A DNA stretch of 12,300 nucleotides from Ectocarpus siliculosus (Eukaryota > Sar > Phaeophyceae > Ectocarpales > Ectocarpaceae), in NCBI GenBank assembly GCA_000310025.1, contig FN648327.1, positions 176,530 through 188,829 on the forward strand, written 5' to 3'. The notes under the pieces are model-generated. The model saw only the letters and a list, made by a program, of their open reading frames with translations, had not been told where the DNA came from and did no database searches. Below are positions 6,386 through 12,300 of this stretch, piece by piece. Position 1 is the stretch's first letter, and each line of letters opens with the position of its first letter. Position numbers and translations under genes: made by a program.

Positions 6386-8963
6386 GTGAGTTTTTGCAGT
6401 GCGCGCTGATATTGATTTTCTGTTGAGAGTGTGTGGTGGGGTCGACCTCAACAGCCAGAAATGCCGGTCTCATGAACAGTGCGGTAAAAGACGAGCACAC
6501 AGAACACTGCCGTATTTCGCGTTGAGGTTGGTGAAGCAACGCCCTCTCACTTGCCACGTTGGCTGACCGATCTTGTACGGCTGCGGTGGCAGCAAGAGTA
6601 CGGGGTGTGCGCATAGCTGGTGACGCCATCGGCGATTGGCGAGAGTACAAACGCACCGAGAGAGTGAGTTAGTCTAGGCAGCAGTATCGTGCGAGCGGCC
6701 TGTTTCTGCAGGAGCGTACGAAAACAAATCCCGTCTGCTTGCTGTAGACTACAAACGGCACCAGTCATCCTGCACAAACAACGAAGCACCTGTCTTTGGG
6801 TACATGCAACCAGCTTCGTTTCCAACACAACCGAGACATCCTCTCACAACTACTCCAGTCGCCCCCATCCTGCTACCAACGAACGCCCTTTCGCCCCGCC
6901 GCCATCTCGCCAACAACGCCCGGAACTGACCGCGAAACATGTCAGGTCGAGGGCATCCCATGGACCTGCGATGAGAGCGACGTCCGGGAGTTCTTCAAGG
7001 GCTGCGGCAAGATCACCGACGTCCGGATGCCGAGGTGGCAGGACTCCGGCCGGCCCCGCGGCTACGCGCACGTGGCCTTCGCCGGCTCCAGCGGCGCGCG
7101 GGCGGCGTTCGGGCGCGACGGGCAGTACCTCAACGGGCGTTACCTCACGGTGCAGGTGATCAGGGGTGGAGTGGGGCACACACACACACACAGACACTTT
7201 GATCAGCCGATTAGCGCGGTCGATGCTATAATAATAATACACACACACACACACACACACTAAATGCCATCAACTGGGACCCCTGACGGGGTGCCAGTTA
7301 ACGACATTTAGAAGTTTTTTGTGTTTTCAACCGCACTGAGACTGACGTATTTTCTTTGGTCAACCGGTTAGCGCGGTCGATGCTAGTAAGAAAGACACAC
7401 ACACGCACACGGCCGGGGCAGAGAGCTGGGTGGTTGTTGCGTTCGGTGGCGGGGGTGAAGCGAGATCGTGGTTGCTAGTGCTCTTCGGTCGTAACGTGGT
7501 GTTGCTGATGTCGCGGACGTTTTTTTTGGCGGGGCTTGGTGTGTCACCGGCGTTGGATGGCCGTGGCTTTGTTTTTGTTTCATTCACCCCCGTTCATGCA
7601 CGTCAAACCGAACAAGTTTTATTTTGGTTTTTTGTTCCGGTGGGTGTTGTTTTCTCTCCTGAGTTACAGACAACCAGACGAGCTGCCAATTTCACTGCAT
7701 GGCGAGAATCGTGCAAGAGCGAAATGGGCTGGCCGCCACTGCCATTGTTTGTTCCGCGCACCGAACGTTTGTGCTCTCCGCGAGAGCTCCTTTCCGTGAG
7801 GGAGTCCCCCACTTTCAAAAACCACACCGATCATAGCACCAATAACAAACACATCATGATCTATGAGATGTACGGCAGCAAATAACGGTAGAAAGCAACA
7901 ACCACGCCCTGCAGGCACCGCAAGAGCCCGCGACGGAGAAGGCGAGGCGAGCCAACCGCAAAGCGGAGCAGCCGACCGGGTGCAGGACGGTCTTCGTGAA
8001 GAACTTGCCGTACGACGTGGATGAAGACGCCGTCAGCGAGGCCCTCGCCGGCTGCGGACGCATCGCCTCCGTACGCCTGGCCATGTGGAACCACACTCGC
8101 AAGCTCAAGGTAGGAATGTTTTGAAATGGGGGGAGAGAGTGTGACGCGAGCCAGAGTTGGATAGGGGGAAGGCCTGACCAATTTGAATTTTCAGAACCAT
8201 GGCGTTGTCCAAATGGTGGCGAAAACTGGTGTGCGCAACTTGATGGAAAGTGCCGACTTCTCGGCGAGCATGTCTTTGGGAGAGACTCGCAGCTCAGTGG
8301 ACGTACACAGGCGCAGTGGCTCACGCCTCTTTTGTGTGGCATGCCGGGGAGCAACCCGTTCGTCACATCCTGCTGTTACGGCTGATGAATGATTGTATCC
8401 CCAAGACCGCGTCTTGTGTCTCGCGCCCGAGGGGGAACGGCCTCCAGCGGGGGTAGTCCCGATGCAACGACCGCCTGTTCAGCGACATGCCCTGCATTCG
8501 TAGCAACTACGATATCACGTGGCACGGCTGTACCGCCGTGATATGGTAAAATATATCCTGGGCATTTAGCAACCTGCCCTCAACAGCAACCATGACCTGA
8601 CAATGGGGGTCCCACCACTGCATGCAAGGAGAGCACCGCTCCCACCACACCGACCAAAACCCGCCGCGATGCCTCCGTCGAATTTTCGTTTTGCTCTTGC
8701 GAATTGTTCACGCTGCCGACCACGGGGGACATCGCGCGAAAAAGGGGTTCGGGTACGTCGAGTTTTCGACAGAGAGGGGGGCAGAGACGTGCGTCCGGAC
8801 GCAGCAGAACCTGTCCATCGGGGGGCGGCCGCTGGTGGTCGACTTCGAGACGGGCGCGCCCAAGGGCTCCTTCCGGAGGCAGGACGGGGCTCAGATAAAG
8901 AAAACCTCGGCCGACGCCGGGGTCGGGAAGGGGAAGGCTCCCAAGTTTAAGGTTCACGTTTGA
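5990..8963 (+). CDS. Two-RRM nuclear RNA-binding protein (nucleolin/PHIP1-like), four exons, 339 aa
   Basis: Four exons (5990-6385, 6946-7155, 7915-8109, 8745-8963) all join in phase 0 into 339 residues ending at TGA 8961-8963. Residues 1-130 are disordered: a seven-Glu run (54-60), a basic KRKRKRTRTRKKKK stretch (80-93) that would serve as nuclear/nucleolar signal, and Gly tracts. RRM1 spans about 130-202 with RNP2 VYVEGI (131-136) and RNP1 RGYAHVAF (170-177). RRM2 spans about 226-302 with RNP2 VFVKNL (228-233) and RNP1 KGFGYVEF (267-274), which holds the usual aromatic RNA-contacting positions. A short basic tail ends the protein. The plan resembles nucleolin-like proteins and plant PHIP1, suggesting rRNA processing or mRNA binding, but substrate and ortholog are inference. 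The ATG at 5990 is the first in this frame, with G at -3 and +4. Confidence 0.88.
6386..6945 (+). other. RRM gene intron 1 (560 nt)
   Basis: GT-AG intron, donor GTGAGT, acceptor CATGTCAG. It interrupts RNP2 of RRM1 between Tyr132 and Val133. Nothing else is recognised inside. Confidence 0.85.
6946..7155 (+). CDS. RRM gene exon 2
   Basis: 210 bases, residues 133-202, most of RRM1. Acceptor CATGTCAG before GTC (Val133); donor GTGATC at 7156 after Gln202. Codons end overwhelmingly in G or C. Motifs are VEGIPW, FFKGCGKITDVRMPR, RGYAHVAF and LNGRYLTVQ. Confidence 0.92.
7177..7192. repeat. (CA)8 microsatellite
   Basis: Eight CA units 22 bases inside intron 2 of the RRM gene. Confidence 0.9.
7204..7228. 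repeat. Direct-repeat copy 1 (TTAGCGCGGTCGATGCTA core)
   Basis: CAGCCGATTAGCGCGGTCGATGCTA-type unit. The 18-base core is identical to the copy about 158 bases downstream, and the flanks are similar (TTTGATCAGCCGA against TTTGGTCAACCGG). The core TAGCGCGGTCG fits the tRNA A-box consensus with one mismatch, so a tRNA-derived SINE head is possible but unproven; no B box was seen. Confidence 0.7.
7239..7260. repeat. (AC)11 microsatellite
   Basis: Eleven AC units preceded by a short ATA triplet run (about 7228-7238). It directly abuts the 52-base palindrome. Confidence 0.92.
7260..7311. repeat. 52-nt imperfect palindrome (24-nt arms, TGAC loop)
   Basis: The arms begin CTAAATG and end CATTTAG. 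Their inner halves are AACTGGGACCCC and GGGGTGCCAGTT around a TGAC loop. By eye 20 of 24 arm positions pair. It lies between two copies of a direct repeat. Confidence 0.85.
7362..7384. repeat. Direct-repeat copy 2 (TTAGCGCGGTCGATGCTA core)
   Basis: Second copy of the motif at 7204-7228, again followed within about 12 bases by an AC run. Confidence 0.7.
7395..7410. repeat. Interrupted AC microsatellite
   Basis: Short AC run with one G interruption, following the second copy of the TTAGCGCGGTCGATGCTA motif just as the (AC)11 follows the first copy. Confidence 0.85.
7915..8109 (+). CDS. RRM gene exon 3
   Basis: 195 bases, residues 203-267: a charged linker, then the first half of RRM2 with RTVFVKNLPYDVDED and GCGRIASVRLAMWN. 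Acceptor CCACGCCCTGCAG; donor GTAGGA at 8110, directly after Lys267, the first residue of RNP1. Confidence 0.92.
8110..8744 (+). other. RRM gene intron 3 (635 nt)
   Basis: GT-AG intron, donor GTAGGA, acceptor GAAAAAG. It splits RNP1 of RRM2. It contains two adjacent hairpins at about 8499-8544; no gene is seen. Confidence 0.85.
8499..8544. repeat. Two adjacent hairpins in RRM intron 3
   Basis: TCGTAG-CAA-CTACGA (about 8499-8513) is followed by an 8-bp stem ATATCACG/CGTGATAT (8512-8519 with 8537-8544), with a smaller CGG/CCG stem inside. It could be a remnant of a small mobile element. Confidence 0.5.
8745..8963 (+). CDS. RRM gene exon 4, with stop
   Basis: 219 bases, residues 268-339 and TGA. 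It opens with GFGYVEFS, the rest of RNP1, then LSIGGRPLVVDFE, the last strand of RRM2, and a Lys/Ala/Gly tail. The acceptor GCGCGAAAAAG is purine-rich, but no other AG occurs in the preceding ~110 bases, which contain a pyrimidine-rich stretch at about 8683-8712. Confidence 0.9.
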   Translation, partial: GFGYVEFSTERGAETCVRTQQNLSIGGRPLVVDFETGAPKGSFRRQDGAQIKKTSADAGVGKGKAPKFKVHV

Positions 8964-10213
8964 TACGGGGGAAGGGGGGGACCGAACTGGTACCGCGTGC
9001 TTATGGTCAGTGGGAGGAGGAAAGGCGAGCGTTGTGTCATGAGTTTGCTGGCGGCTGGGCATGTGAAGGTACATGTATTAGTTGTAAGCCATGCTTGCGC
9101 GGGCATGTGTGGCAGCTACTGCCCTGAACTGCTTACCCACAAGCGCGGGGTGAGGATGAGAAGTGGACGTTCCACGGATGCAGGAATCTCTTGTTTCCGA
9201 CCCCCCGAGGCAGCACCCGTGCGCGTATACTTCAGTCACACGTTCGTAACAGTAGGTGCCGGCGGATTTGTTTGTTTTTGTTCTTGCCTTGGTCATTGGT
9301 TGACATGGCAGGCCATTGACCACACGCTGCCCTTCGAACGCAGAGGCGGGGCAGGATTCGAAGGAGTGTGTGTCACGCCTTGAGAATGGCAATCCTGACG
9401 GTAGGGTAGTCGAGGCCCCATCAGTGTTGCGTGAGACACTGCTGACGTGCTGAGGAGGTTACGATGATCCATATGAAAGAGACAGCGCGAAACACTAGTG
9501 GTGAAGCCTTCGTCCCACTGGGGGTGATAAACCGAAGGTGATCAATATGGGAAGAGAATCTGCGTCATATCCCAAGGCCATCCAAGGCTATAGGTGCGAG
9601 GGTTGCAGATCGCATCGACCCGGAAAGTGCGGAAAGAGCAATAATCTCATGCCTGTAGAGGACCAACGTCAACCAAAGATTAAGGAATAACACTAGTAGA
9701 GAGGGAGTTCCACACTGGACACCCGTCCGTTGCTGAAGTGTTTTCTAGCGAAAGATGGTGTGCAACCCCACCTCCAAACATACACACTCAAACACACACA
9801 CAATCGGCATTACATCACCCATCTTGAGTGTGGCTCCAAGCCACCCCCAAGACAGCAGTATATGCTCTGTTCCTGAACGTCACGAAAACCAGACACAACT
9901 CAAACAAATTTCCACGAGCTACATGCGCGTGCGCGTACTACACGTGACGATAGTTTTAGTCTTCGTACGGAGGGCAAACGTGTTCGTCCACTCCGTAGGT
10001 AAATCGATGTGTCGCCCTCCCGGGTCGTTTCCTTACGGAAATGTACACACCCAGGTTCTGCGCGTCACACGGCACCACGCTCTTTCTCCCCAGCACGCCC
10101 TAGCATACCGTTGCCGTTGCCATGATTCAACAAATCACAACATCGCCTTCGACAGCAGTTCGAACCTTTGTAAAATTAGCACGCACACACACGAAATCAC
10201 GGCAGCGTCGTTT
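8964..10213. other. Convergent intergenic region, 3' flanks of two genes
   Basis: The RRM gene ends at 8963 on the plus strand and the FAAP24-like gene ends at 10214 on the minus strand, so this 1.25 kb holds both 3' untranslated regions. Open frames such as 8997-9383 and 9755-10468 (+) show no motif or codon bias. I see no clear poly(A) signal, tRNA or mobile element. Confidence 0.55.
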
Positions 10214-10316
10214 CTACCCCCGCCCCCTGAAGGCAGTGCTCATCAAAAAACGCTTAAGTTTGGCGGCCTGTTGCGCCGTCATGCCCGGAACCGAGGCCTG
10301 AAGCTCCCTTGCAGAA
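10214..10316 (-). CDS. FAAP24-like gene, last exon with stop
   Basis: 103 bases: last base of codon 333, residues 334-366 and TAG at 10216-10214. Acceptor GGATTTCCAG. It contains the canonical hairpin VPGM (342-345) followed by an amphipathic helix ending KRFL, typical of the second HhH of this superfamily. Confidence 0.65.
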
Positions 10317-12001
10317 CTGGAAATCCAATAGAAAAGAACAACATCCCGGTACGGAGGAAGCGAGGGGGGGGGCGGTGGAGTGGGGTGGTAGGCCACATAG
10401 AGTTCAGCAGGCATTCGGTGAGAGAGAACGGTTGCGTCGGTTTTACGTGCTGCACCTTGGTCGGATGATGCTGATGAAGCAAGCAGTAAAGTCCTTGCCC
10501 GTAAGCAGGCTCGAGCCCCCCAAAAACATGCCATATACTTGGCAAAACCGTGTGCACGTTGATACACACCTCCCAAAACACGCACACAAGACTCAAAAAA
10601 CACTCCCTTCTTTTCTCCCGGGCCAACAAGAAAACACACGAGCGCGCGAGGGCGGCGAAGAGGAACGAAGCACAACACCACCGGCCAAGCGAACAGCGTT
10701 CTCGTCGACCTGGCCCACATAGTTCACCACGAAAACCACCAAAATACTTCCAAGTACGCAGGCTACACTTCACCTTGCGACGACTTCTTTTCCGGACCTG
10801 CCCCTGAAGGCCTCAAGCATCAAGAGTCCCCCAGGGTACGACAACGTCGGCGCTCGCAGCAGCGCCGACAAGAACTTGGTCTGGGCGGGCGTGAGCGACG
10901 GTCCCGTGACCTGCGAAGGGGGACCGAGCGAGCAAGAGAGAGGTAGATTATGGTGGAAGGAACGGGAAACTTTTTCTACACACATATGGACCGCTTTCCT
11001 ATCCCCTCCTGGACGGATCTCGATTCTCAATACGGTAGTTGTGTGGCACGAAATAAGGCCTGGCGCGCCACTCCCTCGCCCAATGTGTTTCGTGCACGGT
11101 CGTGCGTTAACCGTGTCGACAATGTTTTGACACGACCAAAACCTCGGCGGGAGAAACTCCAGCTTCAGTGCCAACATCCCTGTTCCTCGCAGTATTATCT
11201 AGCAGCGCCGATTATCATGTACTGCGATGCAGCGATTCCACGAGAAACGGCACCCACAGACCGATCACGAAATATGCACACGATAGAACAACCACCTTCC
11301 CTCATATTTCTCCTCCTTGTCCCCGTCCCGATTCGATCCAACCAAGACCCGCCCTTTTTTCTTTTCCCTTCCCCCGAAACACTCGCTGCGAACGCAGTCA
11401 TGGGGAGCAGAAATCGAAGAGGCCTCTCTCCACTCACCACCTTGGGCAGCCCGAACCCGTCGTTCTCTTCTCGCCGAACCAGGCCCTCCACCTTATCCGC
11501 CGCGTCCCTCCACCCCTGGCAGGCGACCACGCTCGCGCCGCGCAGGGCCTCGACTTTCCCGACGGCTTCTCGTGGTCCCCCCCCGCCACCACCACCACCA
11601 CCACCACCACCGCTACCGCCCACGTCTTCCCCCAGCCCTTCCACCGCCACCACCACGCGCGCGTACCGCTGGAGGGCCCCTCTGAGGAGCGCCACCAGCG
11701 GCGGCGGGGCCGCCCCCTCCCGCCGCGACGGCGACGACGGCGACGAGTGAGTCTGCGACAGGAACTGCTTCCGGGTCCGCACGCACACGGCGCACTGCGC
11801 GCCCACCGCCAGGTCTACGTCCCGCCCCGAACCGGCGTCGCCGCCGCCGCCGCCCAGGGGAGTCGCGTGAAGGACGATCCCCGCCCGGGGGCGAAGCTCC
11901 CTCGCAAGGGGCTCCAGCGTCGCCGCCCTCGGCGCCGAGAAGGGCACCACCGCAGCCGGAGCCGGTCGCGGCGAAGACAACTTTGTCGGCGCCGCAGTAG
12001 C

Positions 12002-12065
<64 letters not shown>

Positions 12066-12300
12066 GCGGCGGCGGCGGGAGCACCAGAAGAAGCCGCGGC
12101 GTTTTTCTGCTGGGATGCCCAGGGCGCAGGTGCCCCGCCAACGCTCCCGCTCCCGACTGCCGCGCGTTCCTTGTCGCGGGAGGACGAGGACAAGCTAGGA
12201 CCGGCGGCAGCGGACGACGACGAAGGAACCCCAGCACAAACGACGGCAGGTTTGCGGCCGCCGCTGCCGGCGCCGCCGCCGCCGCCTTCAGCATCCGAGT
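10214..12300 (-). CDS. FAAP24-like XPF/ERCC1-superfamily pseudo-nuclease with tandem HhH, 5' end outside window
   Basis: Three exons (12300-11438, 10910-10774, 10316-10214) join with matching phases into 366 residues, numbered here from the first complete codon at 12298. A low-complexity N-terminus with Ala26 (75-100) precedes an XPF/ERCC1-type nuclease-like domain: LEPLARELRPRAGIVLHATP (128-147), VDLAVGAQCAVCVRT (161-175), RYARVVVAVEG (211-221), LRGASVVAC (252-260), DAADKVEGLV. It lacks the catalytic ERKxxxD motif, as FAAP24 and ERCC1 do. The C-terminus has two helix-hairpin-helix units, about 300-322 and 337-357 (ELQASVPGMTAQQAAKLKRFL). FAAP24 fits better than ERCC1 because ERCC1 landmarks (NPLL, LRYH) are absent and the LARELRP block matches the FAAP24 N-terminal strand/helix. 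FAAP24 pairs with FANCM and directs the Fanconi core complex to DNA crosslinks. A Gly12 insert (230-241) enlarges one loop. The assignment is by eye. Confidence 0.62.
10317..10773 (-). other. FAAP24-like gene last intron (457 nt)
   Basis: GTGAAG to TTTCCAG. A poly-C stretch on the minus strand precedes the acceptor. No other content is recognised. Confidence 0.6.
10774..10910 (-). CDS. FAAP24-like gene, middle exon
   Basis: 137 bases, residues 288-332 plus two bases of codon 333. Acceptor CCCCCTTCGCAG before GTC; donor CAAG/GTGAAG at 10773. It encodes the first helix-hairpin-helix unit (FLSALLRAPTLSYPGGLLML). The phase-2 end fits the phase of the last exon. Confidence 0.65.
10911..11437 (-). 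other. FAAP24-like gene intron (527 nt)
   Basis: GTGAGT to CTTCGCAG with a long C/T-rich tract before the acceptor. No other content is recognised. Confidence 0.6.
11438..12300 (-). CDS. FAAP24-like gene, 5'-most visible exon (partial)
   Basis: Open to the right edge without any in-frame ATG, so the start lies beyond 12300. It encodes residues 1-287: Gly/Ser/Ala-rich tail, Ala26 tract, and the nuclease-like domain. Two donors are possible: AAG/GTGGTG at 11440 and GTG/GTGAGT at 11437. Both keep the frame and differ by one Val; the GTGAGT site is the better match and is used here. Confidence 0.65.
11586..11609. repeat. (CCA)8 repeat coding for a Gly loop
   Basis: Eight CCA units on the plus strand, read as GGT (Gly) on the minus strand. 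It is part of the Gly12 insertion in the nuclease-like domain of the FAAP24-like protein. Confidence 0.9.
12004..12063. repeat. Pure (CAG)20 trinucleotide repeat, coding
   Basis: Twenty uninterrupted CAG units on the plus strand, read on the coding minus strand as GCT (Ala). It adjoins (CGG)5 at 12064-12078, read as GCC, so together with flanking codons they give 26 consecutive Ala. Confidence 0.95.

Larger units (their letters stand above)
7156..7914 (+). other. RRM gene intron 2 (759 nt), repeat-rich
   Basis: GT-AG intron between the two RRMs, donor GTGATC, acceptor CCCTGCAG. It contains three CA microsatellites, a 52-base imperfect palindrome and two copies of a motif TTAGCGCGGTCGATGCTA, listed separately. 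Confidence 0.85.

Noticed and set aside
7177-7410. CA repeats and repeated motif as a CRISPR array or telomere
   Set aside because: Only two motif copies, no regular spacers, and the CA runs are ordinary microsatellites in an intron.
7200-7410. A functional tRNA gene
   Set aside because: Only an A-box-like core is present; no acceptor stem, anticodon arm or B box could be placed.
9755-10468. 237-codon plus-strand ORF
   Set aside because: Low third-position bias, no motif, and its end lies antisense to the helix-hairpin-helix exon of the FAAP24-like gene.
10950-11750. 266-codon plus-strand ORF
   Set aside because: Antisense of the FAAP24-like exon and intron, with His/Pro/Arg low complexity produced by the CCA repeat; no recognisable domain.
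11815-12294. Minus-strand ORF starting MLKAAAAAP with a poly-Leu run
   Set aside because: It is a shifted frame of the FAAP24-like exon: the CTG repeat read as Leu. It has no domain and the Ala frame carries the conserved nuclease-like segments.
10214-12300. ERCC1 as the identity of the right-hand gene
   Set aside because: Not fully excluded, but the ERCC1 hallmarks around NPLL and LRYH are missing and the N-terminal block fits FAAP24 better.

Overview
The window is nuclear DNA of a eukaryote, most likely a stramenopile alga of the brown-alga type. The clues are short GC-rich exons with strong G/C third-position bias, separated by GT-AG introns of about 450 to 760 bases. There are also many poly-G/poly-C runs, (CA)n and (CAG)n microsatellites, and low-complexity Ala, Gly and Glu tracts inside proteins. 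The lineage is inferred from this style and was not tested by a search. I see no bacterial operon, phage, CRISPR array, rRNA or tRNA.

Layout. (1) Bases 1-893 are the visible part of an intron of the first gene; the outermost ~230 bases are long homopolymer runs that look like a poor-quality contig end. (2) Bases 894-2496, minus strand: three exons with the N-terminal 154 residues of PDX1, the synthase subunit of pyridoxal 5'-phosphate (vitamin B6) synthase; the C-terminal half lies beyond the left edge. (3) Bases 2497-5989: about 3.5 kb without a confident gene. It holds one orphan minus-strand stretch with exact TPR-repeat spacing (4014-4073) and coding-like pieces between about 5382 and 5640 that I could not assign. 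(4) Bases 5990-8963, plus strand: a complete four-exon gene for a 339-residue nuclear RNA-binding protein with an acidic/basic N-terminal tail and two RRM domains. Its second intron carries microsatellites, a 52-base imperfect palindrome and a repeated ~20-base motif. (5) Bases 8964-10213: 3' flanks of two convergent genes, nothing recognised. (6) Bases 10214-12300, minus strand: the C-terminal 366 residues, in three exons, of an XPF/ERCC1-superfamily pseudo-nuclease with tandem helix-hairpin-helix motifs. It most resembles FAAP24, the FANCM partner in interstrand-crosslink repair. Its N-terminal exon contains a pure (CAG)20 tract read as polyalanine and runs off the right edge.

The three genes are unrelated housekeeping functions (cofactor synthesis, nuclear RNA binding, DNA repair) and do not form a pathway. 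I found no evidence of a new multi-gene system. The most interesting points are the FAAP24-like gene with its repeat expansions, the palindrome/direct-repeat structure in the RRM gene's intron, the orphan TPR exon, and the placement of PDX1 active-site codons at exon ends.
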